From an uncultured Chlorobiales bacterium (GTDB lineage Bacteria > Bacteroidota > Chlorobiia > Chlorobiales > Chlorobiaceae), in NCBI GenBank assembly GCA_903901395.1, contig CAIUQW010000350.1, positions 1-11,584 on the forward strand: a DNA stretch of 11,584 bases, in the 5' to 3' direction. A program made the translations under genes and the position numbers. This document shows positions 1 through 6,981 of this stretch, piece after piece. Within the stretch, counting starts at the first letter, position 1, and every line of letters starts with the position of its first letter. The notes under the pieces are model-generated. The model saw nothing but the letters and a program-made list of their open reading frames with translations, did not search any database and was not told the origin of the DNA.

Positions 1-891
1 ATTGGCAAGATCGCCGGAGCGAGCTGGACGCTCATGGTGCTGACGGCCATCATCTCGAACTACTCCATCGGCAGCTATCTCAAGGTCTTCACGCCGGAGC
101 GCTTGACGCAGGTGGCCGAAATCGGCGGCCTCGTCGCCCTCGCCTTCGGCCTCATCGCCGTGCTTGGCGTCGAGCGTCGCAATGCCGAGGTTGGCACGCA
201 CAAGGAGAAGCACAGCATTCCCTTTTCACAGGCGATCCGCCTGCTCGCGTCATCGCCCAACACGATGCTTTTCGCGTTCTACATCTTCATCTCGATTTTC
301 GCGCTTTTCGCCAACGAGGTGGTGATGGATCCCTTCGGCGCGGAGGTGTTCGGAATGCCGGTTTCGGTGACGACCAAGCTTTTCAAGCCCATGATGGGCG
401 GCACGCAGCTCATCTTCATGCTGCTGACCGGCTTTCTGCTCTCCAAAATCGGCACGCGGCGCGGCGCCTATTTCGGCAACGTATTCGGCGCGGTCGGCTT
501 CGGCCTGATCATCGCCGCCGGATTCATGCACGACGTGCAGTTTTTGCGTATCGCGCTTGTCGTGACCGGCATTGGCCTCGGCGCGGCGAGCGTCTCGGAC
601 ATCACCATGATGATGAACATGACCGCCGGGCGCAGCGGCATCTACATGGGACTCTGGGGCACCGCGCAGAGCCTCGCAATCTTCCTTGGCCATTCGAGCG
701 CGGGGGTGATTCGCGACCTCATGTTCCACTTCACCGGCAACCACATGCTGGCCTATGCGGCGATTTTCGTGCTTGAAATCATCGCATTCACCATCTCCAG
801 CCTGGTGCTGCCGCATGTGTCGCGCGAGGCGTTCGAGGCGGAGAGCGCGGCCAAAATGGCGGTAATCGAGAGCGCCATCAAGGCCAACTGA
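1..891 (+). CDS. BCD-family (PucC-like) MFS transporter, 5' end outside window
   Basis: The reading frame is open from base 1 (it reads IGKIAGASWTL before the first ATG at 34), so this is the 3' part of a longer gene; about 296 residues are visible and the family is usually 400-480. Several hydrophobic segments alternate with short basic loops, for example around VALAFGLIAVLGV, TMLFAFYIFISIFALFA, LIFMLLTGFLLS, FGLIIAAGFMHD and AYAAIFVLEIIAFTIS. The loop with GTRRGAYFGN and the segment GMPVSVTTKLFKPMMGGTQL fit the bacteriochlorophyll-delivery (BCD) branch of the major facilitator superfamily, which contains PucC, LhaA and the Bch2-type proteins involved in assembling light-harvesting pigment-proteins at the inner membrane. 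The substrate is not known from sequence. The gene ends 17 bp before the radical SAM gene, so the two are probably cotranscribed. A generic MFS permease is the alternative. Confidence 0.8.
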   Translation: MGKIAGASWTLMVLTAIISNYSIGSYLKVFTPERLTQVAEIGGLVALAFGLIAVLGVERRNAEVGTHKEKHSIPFSQAIRLLASSPNTMLFAFYIFISIFALFANEVVMDPFGAEVFGMPVSVTTKLFKPMMGGTQLIFMLLTGFLLSKIGTRRGAYFGNVFGAVGFGLIIAAGFMHDVQFLRIALVVTGIGLGAASVSDITMMMNMTAGRSGIYMGLWGTAQSLAIFLGHSSAGVIRDLMFHFTGNHMLAYAAIFVLEIIAFTISSLVLPHVSREAFEAESAAKMAVIESAIKAN

Positions 892-908
892 TTGCAGGGA
901 GTTGCCAT

Positions 909-1847
909 ATGAACCATGTTTTCGGACCCGTTTCCTCAAAGCGTCTCGGCCAGTCGCTCGGCGTCGATCTGCTGCCATCCAAAAGCTGCACATGGAACTG
1001 CGTCTACTGCCAGCTTGGCCGCACGAAGGCGTTCGTCACCGAGCGGCGTGAATTTTTCCCGAAGGAGGAGATTCTCGCGGAGATACTCGAAGCGGTCGCG
1101 AGCGGCAAGAAGATCGACTGGATCACCTTCGTCGGCTCCGGCGAAACGACGCTATACAAAGGGCTTGACTGGCTGATCGCGGAGGTCAAAAAGGCAACTG
1201 CGATTCCGGTGGCGGTCATCACCAATGGCTCGCTCTTCTGCGACCCCGAGGTGCGCCGCCAACTGCTCGACGCCGACGCCGTGCTGCCGTCGCTCAACGC
1301 CGGATCGCAGGAGCTGTTCGAGCGCATCGACCGCCCCGCGCCGGGCTTCAGCTTCGAGAAGCACATCGAAGGATTGCGCCTCTTCCGGCAGGAGTATCGC
1401 GGCAAGCTCTGGGTCGAGGTGATGCTGATGGCCGGGCTGAATGATTCGGAGGCCGCGTTGCAGGATATGGCGAACGTGCTGAAGGAGATTCATCCCGACA
1501 TGATTCACCTCGTCCTGCCGACCCGCCCCGCGCCGGAAAGCTTTGTCGGCATTCCGGACGAAGAGCTGGTACAGCGAGCGGTTTTCATCTTCTCCGCCGC
1601 CGCGCCGGTGCTGCATCCCGCCAAGGGCGAGATGACGCTCGGCTCGGCGGAAAATCTGCTCGACACCGTCGCCTCCATCGCCTCGCGCCATCCCTTGCAG
1701 GAGCGCGAACTCGAAGCAGCCCTCGGCAAGCTCTTCGGCGGCGACGCGGCGAAGGTGCGTGATGCGACGGACGAGCTGTTCGCCTCGGGTCGATTCGACA
1801 AGGTGCGCCAGGGCGGCGAGCTGTACTGGATCATCAAGTCGGCGTGA
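909..1847 (+). CDS. Radical SAM protein, COG0731 (TYW1-like Fe-S oxidoreductase) type
   Basis: This 312-residue protein has the radical SAM cluster motif CX3CX2C at C27, C31 and C34 (SCTWNCVYCQLGR), which binds the 4Fe-4S cluster that cleaves S-adenosylmethionine. GSGETTLYKG near residues 77-86 is the equivalent of the glycine-rich SAM-binding motif, and AVITNGSL follows in the next strand. The opening FGPVSSKRLGQSLGVDLLP is typical of the COG0731 group, related to the core of the tRNA-wyosine enzyme TYW1. The family name is from recognition; the substrate is unknown and wyosine synthesis should not be assumed. The C-terminal ~80 residues, after the barrel, look like a small helical or winged-helix domain. 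The start at 909 is supported by AGGGAG about 8 bases upstream. It lies 17 bp after the transporter gene. Confidence 0.85.
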   Translation: MNHVFGPVSSKRLGQSLGVDLLPSKSCTWNCVYCQLGRTKAFVTERREFFPKEEILAEILEAVASGKKIDWITFVGSGETTLYKGLDWLIAEVKKATAIPVAVITNGSLFCDPEVRRQLLDADAVLPSLNAGSQELFERIDRPAPGFSFEKHIEGLRLFRQEYRGKLWVEVMLMAGLNDSEAALQDMANVLKEIHPDMIHLVLPTRPAPESFVGIPDEELVQRAVFIFSAAAPVLHPAKGEMTLGSAENLLDTVASIASRHPLQERELEAALGKLFGGDAAKVRDATDELFASGRFDKVRQGGELYWIIKSA

Positions 1848-1892
1848 GTCAGTAACATGAGTCCGAGAAAAATAAATCACCATTGTCGCTGT

Positions 1893-1966
1893 TGTAAGAA
1901 ATTGGGCTAAAGCCCTTATTTATTTTGCGTTATTTGCATACCCCGGAGTGAACTCCGGGGCAATTG
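1893..1966. repeat. Twin-hairpin REP-like intergenic repeat
   Basis: Two short palindromes lie side by side in the 132-bp gap between the radical SAM and aldo/keto reductase genes. The first is GGGC-TAAA-GCCC at 1904-1915, embedded in AT-rich sequence. The second is CCCCGGAG-TGAA-CTCCGGGG at 1941-1960, a perfect 8-bp stem with a four-base loop, followed by CAATTG. Both have the same design, a GC stem closed by a T(A/G)AA loop. I recognise this paired form as resembling REP-type repeats seen in many copies in Chlorobi, Bacteroidetes and other phyla. The hairpins could also act as a transcription terminator for the upstream gene: TTATTTATTTT follows the first stem. Genome copy number cannot be judged from one window. 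Confidence 0.6.
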
Positions 1967-1979
1967 TTCAAAAGTTTTA

Positions 1980-2015
1980 ATGGACGGAGCAATCATCATG
2001 AATGGAGCAATAACG
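1980..2015 (+). promoter_or_regulatory. Tandemly duplicated ribosome-binding site and start codon
   Basis: Two successive 18-base units precede the aldo/keto reductase start: ATGGACGGAGCAATCATC (1980-1997) and ATGAATGGAGCAATAACG (1998-2015), then ATG at 2016. Both units share ATG and GGAGCAAT in the same positions. Each GGAG sits 8 bases before the next ATG, so ATGs at 1998 and 2016 both have a well-spaced Shine-Dalgarno sequence and are in the same frame. The protein could thus start at either site, differing by six residues. Confidence 0.55.
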
Positions 2016-3020
<1,005 letters not shown>

Positions 3021-3136
3021 ATCCCGTCAGCCGAAACCGGCGAAGCACTTCCGGCAATGAAGAGGCTTTGCCGGTCACGCCTGACTGATAACGGGAATGA
3101 CCGCGTCGCGAATATCGTGAGCGCCAGGCTACCAGC

Positions 3137-3352
3137 TCACTTCTGCTTCCACTGCGACGGATCGACCGTCACGAGCCACTCCAGCGTCCGCCGGATGCCT
3201 TCGTCCTGCGGCACCATGCTTTGCCAGCCGAGCATTTTGCGGGCTTTCGAAACGTCGATAAATGCTCGCGCGGCAAGCACATCGACCGCTTGCCGGGTCA
3301 GCAGCGGGCGCTTCTTGCTTCCGGCGATCCGGCAGGCGAACTCCATCGCTCC
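3137..3352 (-). repeat. Outer direct repeat, left copy (SDR 3' end)
   Basis: This 216-bp segment is a diverged copy of 6766-6981 in the same orientation and with no indels; my alignment by eye gives about 81% identity. The longest shared exact run is 24 bp (3155-3178 against 6784-6807). Homology runs from the stop codon to the AlbA_2 junction and does not extend beyond either side. With its partner it brackets the whole accessory island. Confidence 0.85.
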
Positions 3353-3703
3353 AAGAAACCGGTCGAGCGCCGCGCCTTTCAGCTCCTGGCAGGTGCTGCC
3401 GCTTAGGATGTAATATTCGCCTTTATAGCTGATCGGGTAGGGATAGGGTTCGACCACGATTTCGACGAGTTCCGCGCTCTCCTCCTCATGCAGATTTACC
3501 TCGACCATGATCCCCAGCAAATCGCGAACCTTGTTCGGAATATCGACCATCGGCTTCCGGGAATCCTTCACCCCGACCGCCTCGCCTTTGTCGCCGCGCC
3601 TGATAACCAACACCCCGCCCTCGGCATTGGCGAAGCCGCAAACAGTTTTCAAAAAGTCGTCCCGCCACGACTCTTGCCACTCGATATGCGGGTTTTCCTG
3701 CAT
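3137..3703 (-). CDS. Chimeric ORF: AlbA_2/Schlafen-like domain fused to SDR C-terminal tail
   Basis: Residues 1-117 match the N-terminal AlbA_2 (divergent AAA-4 / Schlafen-like, putative nucleic-acid-binding) domain: HIEWQESWRDDFLKTVCGFA, GGVLVIRRGDKGEAVGV, DIPNKVRDLLGIMVEVNL and YPISYKGEYYILSGST. Such proteins are normally 400 or more residues and often sit inside type I restriction loci. Here residues 118-188 are instead homologous, without gaps, to residues 265-335 of the dehydrogenase at 6766-7773 (55 of 71 identical, from RIAGSK to VTVDPS). The junction is in frame after AALDRFL. The result is a truncated AlbA_2 protein ending in a dehydrogenase tail, most likely a by-product of insertion or recombination. 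Whether it is expressed or functional is unclear. It begins 13 bp after the upstream gene and has no clear Shine-Dalgarno sequence. Confidence 0.7.
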   Translation of the reverse strand: MQENPHIEWQESWRDDFLKTVCGFANAEGGVLVIRRGDKGEAVGVKDSRKPMVDIPNKVRDLLGIMVEVNLHEEESAELVEIVVEPYPYPISYKGEYYILSGSTCQELKGAALDRFLGAMEFACRIAGSKKRPLLTRQAVDVLAARAFIDVSKARKMLGWQSMVPQDEGIRRTLEWLVTVDPSQWKQK

Positions 3704-3716
3704 AGCTTATTCAAGC

Positions 3717-4406
3717 TTACTTAGCAAACAGAGGAATAAGATCAATATCATCTTCAATAGGATTTAGCTGCCGCATGTAACACTTATTATCGTTATAGTA
3801 CACGCTACGAATGATTTTATTCAATTTTGCCACATCTATCGAATCATAATCATTAAAATCTGAAATTTCAATTTTTGCAATAATCTTATCAACCGATATG
3901 TCAGCGCTTACATGGAAAGCCGCCGTTCCATAATCAAAAACAACATTTTTATCATGCATCATACACAGCTTTACCGCATAAATAACAGGATTTGATGACT
4001 GAATCAGACTGATTTTTCTCTTAACACCACTTAAATCCAACCCTATTTCATTTAAAGGAACTTTATCGATCAAAGATTTCACATCTTGCAAACACTGCCC
4101 CCCTAACATATTTGGCTTAACATAATGCAAACACAGCGGACTAAGTGGAGAAAAACTAATCGATTGCAAAGACGAAATACGGCTAACAGCGGCACAATCG
4201 CCTGAATATTTAACAAAATAATATTTTAGAACTTCAAAATCTTCAGGTAAAAAAGGGTTGCCTTTTGGTAAAAACCCATGAGCTTCAATATCTTCTGAGT
4301 AGTATGAAGCGGTGCCATGGTATCCAACACCGTATTCTTTCTCAATCTCATCAGGAAATAGATGACCAGTACCTATCAGTTGCGGATCAAATGATATTAT
4401 TTTCAT
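3717..4406 (-). CDS. AT-rich orphan gene, possible ADP-ribosyltransferase-like fold
   Basis: This 229-residue protein matches no family I can name with confidence. GYHGTASYYSEDIEAHGF at about residues 28-45 resembles the YHGT-(x)n-I-x-x-x-G-(F/L) motif that opens many ADP-ribosyltransferase-fold domains, such as Tpt1/KptA and other ART-like proteins. SISFSPLSPLCLHYV could be the following serine-containing strand, and DKIIAKIEI near residue 180 the last strand with its glutamate. This assignment is an inference from motif spacing only. No signal peptide or membrane segment is seen. The ATG overlaps the stop of an hsdS tail copy as ATGA, so translation was probably coupled to hsdS. The gene is much more AT-rich than the background, with many AAA, ATA and ATT codons, which suggests horizontal origin. 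A toxin or defence effector role is plausible but unproven. Confidence 0.6.
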   Translation of the reverse strand: MKIISFDPQLIGTGHLFPDEIEKEYGVGYHGTASYYSEDIEAHGFLPKGNPFLPEDFEVLKYYFVKYSGDCAAVSRISSLQSISFSPLSPLCLHYVKPNMLGGQCLQDVKSLIDKVPLNEIGLDLSGVKRKISLIQSSNPVIYAVKLCMMHDKNVVFDYGTAAFHVSADISVDKIIAKIEISDFNDYDSIDVAKLNKIIRSVYYNDNKCYMRQLNPIEDDIDLIPLFAK

Positions 4407-4540
4407 ACCAGCCTAATTTTTCCGGTTAACAGATTGTGCATCATGCCCTGTTTGAGCTGACGGGCTTTTTCCAGCTTACGCTCCAGTACGGCAAGCTCGG
4501 CGTCCATGTCGCTCAGCACCGAAGCGATGGCGGCTTGCTC
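4403..4540 (-). pseudogene. hsdS: hsdS 3'-end fragment, copy A
   Basis: The fragment encodes 45 residues (EQAAIASVLSDMDAELAVLE, then the RKLEKARQLKQGMMHNLLTG stretch and KIRLV) plus stop. This is the C-terminal conserved helical region of a type I restriction specificity subunit, which contacts the methyltransferase. It is 132/138 identical in DNA to copy B at 6449-6586 and differs by one amino acid (V for A). No start or target-recognition domain is attached: upstream the frame meets a TGA within a few codons, next to the TOPRIM gene's stop at 4556. The fragment's own TGA overlaps the ATG of the following gene. Confidence 0.85.
4403..4540 (-). repeat. Inner direct repeat, left copy (hsdS 3' end)
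   Basis: This 138-bp sequence repeats at 6449-6586 in the same orientation with six mismatches and no gaps, including an exact run of more than 50 bp. One boundary falls exactly on the TCATACCAG that contains the ATGA stop/start overlap; the other falls after TTGCTC. Recombination between the copies would delete 2046 bp, removing the AAA and TOPRIM genes and joining the hsdS remnant directly to the gene at 3717-4406. Confidence 0.92.
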
Positions 4541-4555
4541 GTCAATCAATCAAAG

Positions 4556-5263
4556 TCAGTTTCGATTTATCGTCGCCAAAACATTTTGCTCAAAACGTTC
4601 AGCCTGAGTACAGATACTTTTAACCTGATCCCATTTTGAAGTTATCTTTGAAGCATGTTGTCGATATTCCTTGACACTTTTCTTGATCCGCTCACTTTTG
4701 GGAAGTATTGCCATTCTATCCTCAACAGGATCACACTCGGGTCTTTGAAGTACGGCATGTCCAGAGTTCAAAACAGCCGCAGCAAGCCAAGTACCCGAAG
4801 ATTGGGCGGGAAGGCAACACAAGGTTCTTTGTATTGGCGAGAGCTGTCCAAGCCAGCTTTTGAGTGCCGCCTCGACCTGGTCACAAGTTGCGCTCACCGG
4901 TGGACATGGTTGTTCATCACAAGGCAGTGCCGCCCAACAAAACTCTTGAGCCATTGATTCTGCAGCCGGGCTACAGTCAGCATAAGATTTGCGTGCCACA
5001 TCGATATCCAGATGAATAATAAGCAAGTCAAAACCGCTCAGTGTGATATCTGTCCTGTGTAAATTTTCACAACGCAAGCGGGTTTTATGGCACCATTTTG
5101 TTACACCGCACCATCCACTTTCCATTTCGGGACGTGTTGCTTCAGGTTGCAATTGCGTCAGAATAAAGGCGCGAGCTTTGAGAATTGCCCGCAAAGCGGC
5201 ATCGATGATCACAGTGTCAGTCGGCCCCTCGGCCACCAGGGCAATTCGTAATGAATCAGACAT
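4556..5263 (-). CDS. TOPRIM-domain protein, partner of the AAA ATPase
   Basis: This 235-residue cytosolic protein starts with LRIALVAEGPTDTVIIDAAL, where E12 in the EGPTD motif is the expected TOPRIM glutamate. D86 and D88 in LLIIHLDIDVA supply the DxD metal-binding pair, so a TOPRIM-type nuclease or DUF4276-like fold is likely. The middle of the protein is unusually rich in cysteine and tryptophan (SGWCGVTKWCHKTRLRC and CDEQPCPPVSATC), and the C-terminus is charged and helical. Its ATG overlaps the AAA gene by 8 bp, a sign of coupled translation and a functional pair. Known systems with the same split of ATPase and TOPRIM are PARIS (AriA/AriB), and the fused forms are OLD nucleases and GajA. 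Membership of any of these cannot be settled by eye. It ends 15 bp before the hsdS tail copy A. Confidence 0.72.
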   Translation of the reverse strand: MSDSLRIALVAEGPTDTVIIDAALRAILKARAFILTQLQPEATRPEMESGWCGVTKWCHKTRLRCENLHRTDITLSGFDLLIIHLDIDVARKSYADCSPAAESMAQEFCWAALPCDEQPCPPVSATCDQVEAALKSWLGQLSPIQRTLCCLPAQSSGTWLAAAVLNSGHAVLQRPECDPVEDRMAILPKSERIKKSVKEYRQHASKITSKWDQVKSICTQAERFEQNVLATINRN

Positions 5264-6452
5264 TTGGCACCGCCCCCAAATGCCCCATCGCCCACAGACG
5301 AGACAGGGGGTATGTATTATTCAAAGATTCCAGTTCTGGAGTCATCTCAATTCGGCGAACACAGGTCAGACCATCGCTGTTGCGTTCCACCGCAAACAAA
5401 CGCACCTCAGGATCGAGCAAGTCGAGGCCATCCAGCAGCGCAGGATTGTGCGCCGTAAACAATAATTGCCGGTCAGGGCTATTGTGACGCAACCAACCCG
5501 ACAGACGGGAGGTGAGGCGGGTCAATAATCGAGGGTTGAGCGCCTGATCAAGATTATCGATAGCCAACAGTCGAGGCGCCTGGGGAAGCAGACAAAGCAA
5601 AGCGCTAAAGATCACGTAAAGTGCTCCCTCACTGGCATCGTAGGCCGTCAGCTCATTACGACTCATATTCATGAAACGGTCAGTGAATTTAAGCATCAAC
5701 CTGGTGCGGGGTACTTTGGGTGAAAGCAAGGCAGCGCCGTGGCTGGTGGCCTGTATATCGGAAACCCAGTCAATCAGCTCCAGAACCTGATCGAGTTCCT
5801 CCGTCACTTCACCTTCGTTATCGGTCAGATTTCTGCGCAAGGCTTCGAATCCTTCAGCCAGTTGCCCTCCGTTCAGCCCAACGGGAGCACGCGACTGTAC
5901 ATCGGGCACGATACCTCTCAACGTTGGGGTATTTGGACAATAAATCGCATACTCCTGTAAGCGCTGCATCAACTGAGCTGCCGGATTGGTCGCGTCCAGA
6001 TCAACCAGCTTCAGTGCTGCCAACCCAGCTTGTGGATTGAGGTTTTTTCGGTTGCGTACACCATCTGAAACAATCTCATCTTTTTCTTTACCATCGGTTA
6101 AAAATTCAGTTTTGTACGACCAGGCAGGTTCGGGTGCAGCGAGCGGATTCAGCAATGAAACCCTGTAGTTTTCTCCCTCTTCTCCCGCAGCGGAAATAAA
6201 TATCTGTGAAGGTGTACGTTTAGAAGCAAATGAGCTTTTATAGAGTCGAGGCAAGCCAGCTCTGACTCCGCGGCGAAGCAGGCTTTCATCGTCAACCGTC
6301 CCGTTAGCTGCCGCACCAAGCACACCGAGAGCTTCGAGTATATTGCTTTTGCCTGCTCCGTTGGGGCCGATAAAGCAATTAACCCGGCCAAGTGAAATGG
6401 TCTCTGAAAAGATGGACTTGAAACCAGTGATCTGTACAGTACGAATCATCAT
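5256..6452 (-). CDS. AAA/ABC-type ATPase (OLD/SMC-like, AAA_21 group), candidate defence ATPase
   Basis: The 398-residue protein opens with IRTVQITGFKSIFSETISLG, the usual start of OLD/RecF-like ATPases. Walker A is GPNGAGKS at residues 29-36. YDASEGALYVIF (271-282) is the ABC-signature equivalent. The Walker B strand is LLAIDNLDQALNPRL (295-309), and FTAHNPALLDGLDL (332-345, H335) is the switch-histidine region. In the usual motif the aspartate is followed by a glutamate (IDEPE); here N300 takes that place, so hydrolysis may be slow or use another residue. The middle region (about 100-260) is divergent and probably carries the insertion that dimerises or binds a partner. The ATG overlaps the stop of the hsdS remnant (ATGATG), and the 3' end overlaps the TOPRIM gene by 8 bp. 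A sensor/effector phage-defence role is inferred from this pairing and location. Confidence 0.82.
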   Translation of the reverse strand: MMIRTVQITGFKSIFSETISLGRVNCFIGPNGAGKSNILEALGVLGAAANGTVDDESLLRRGVRAGLPRLYKSSFASKRTPSQIFISAAGEEGENYRVSLLNPLAAPEPAWSYKTEFLTDGKEKDEIVSDGVRNRKNLNPQAGLAALKLVDLDATNPAAQLMQRLQEYAIYCPNTPTLRGIVPDVQSRAPVGLNGGQLAEGFEALRRNLTDNEGEVTEELDQVLELIDWVSDIQATSHGAALLSPKVPRTRLMLKFTDRFMNMSRNELTAYDASEGALYVIFSALLCLLPQAPRLLAIDNLDQALNPRLLTRLTSRLSGWLRHNSPDRQLLFTAHNPALLDGLDLLDPEVRLFAVERNSDGLTCVRRIEMTPELESLNNTYPLSRLWAMGHLGAVPNV

Positions 6453-6586
6453 ACCAGTCGAATTTTTCCGGTTAACAGATTGTGCATCATGCCCTGTTTG
6501 AGCTGACGGGCTTTCTCCAGCTTACGCTCCAGCGCGGCAAGCTCGGCGTCCATGTCGCTCAGCACCGAGGCGATGGCGGCTTGCTC
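6449..6586 (-). repeat. Inner direct repeat, right copy (hsdS 3' end)
   Basis: This is the partner of 4403-4540, 138 bp long with six mismatches. Three of the four affected codons are synonymous, which suggests both copies spent time under coding selection or diverged very recently. It forms the end of the longer hsdS remnant, while the left copy is an isolated tail. Confidence 0.92.
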
Positions 6587-6769
6587 AGATTTATCTAACG
6601 GTAGCATAACATCAAATATTGCCAGTTGCTTTTTCCCGATCTCAAGAAAAGTACTTCCAGCGCAAAGCGCAATAAGACGCTTTTTTTGAATCAATATTAG
6701 ATAATACAAAAACTCTACTTCAATCCCTTCAAATGGCAAGATACCTGTCCTGCCTTTTCTGACATTCAC
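6449..6769 (-). pseudogene. hsdS: hsdS C-terminal remnant (type I restriction specificity subunit)
   Basis: About 106 codons encode the end of a type I specificity subunit: the last strands of a target-recognition domain (VRKGRTGILPFEGIEVEFLY, LCAGSTFLEIGKKQL), then the conserved helical spacer (EQAAIASVLSDMDAELAALE and on to LLTGKIRLV). A complete HsdS has two recognition domains and about 400 residues, so most of the gene is missing, and no hsdM or hsdR is in the window. The remnant begins where the dehydrogenase ends: a GTG at 6769-6767 overlaps the dehydrogenase TGA, with GGAAGG just upstream, so a short half-HsdS could still be translated. The 6590-6765 part is AT-rich relative to its surroundings. 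It is the likely scar of a degraded restriction-modification locus. Confidence 0.8.
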
Positions 6770-6981
6770 TTCACCTTCCACTCCGACGGATCGACCGTCA
6801 CGAGCCATTCGAGCGCGCGGCGAATGCCCTCGTCCTGCGGCACGAGGCTTTGCCAGCCGAGCAGGTTGCGGGCTTTCGACACATCGACCACGGCGCGAGA
6901 GGCGAGCAGATCGACCGCCTGCTGCGTCAGAAGCGGGCGCGTTTTGCTTCCGGCAATCCGATAGACCCCCTCCATCAGCCC
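6766..6981 (-). repeat. Outer direct repeat, right copy (SDR 3' end in the intact gene)
   Basis: These are the last 71 codons plus stop of the intact dehydrogenase gene. They align without gaps to 3137-3352 at a constant offset of 3629 bases. Homology stops at the stop codon on one side and at residue 265 of the dehydrogenase on the other. Confidence 0.85.

Noticed and set aside
250..993. Minus-strand ORF opposite the MFS and radical SAM genes
   Set aside because: It is antisense to two recognisable genes and its translation is low-complexity (H, R, A, E).
3051..3074. Inverted repeat CCGGCAA...TTGCCGG after the aldo/keto reductase
   Set aside because: The stem is only 7 bp with a 10-base loop and no T-run follows, so I do not call it a terminator; nothing else is visible in the 116-bp gap.
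4436..4639. Plus-strand ORF across hsdS tail copy A
   Set aside because: It runs antisense through the hsdS fragment and the end of the TOPRIM gene and has no ribosome site.
3137..6981. CRISPR array, tRNA, integrase or transposase as driver of the island
   Set aside because: I looked for regularly spaced repeats, a tRNA-like 3' end and recombinase motifs on both strands and found none; the only repeats are the two gene-tail pairs.
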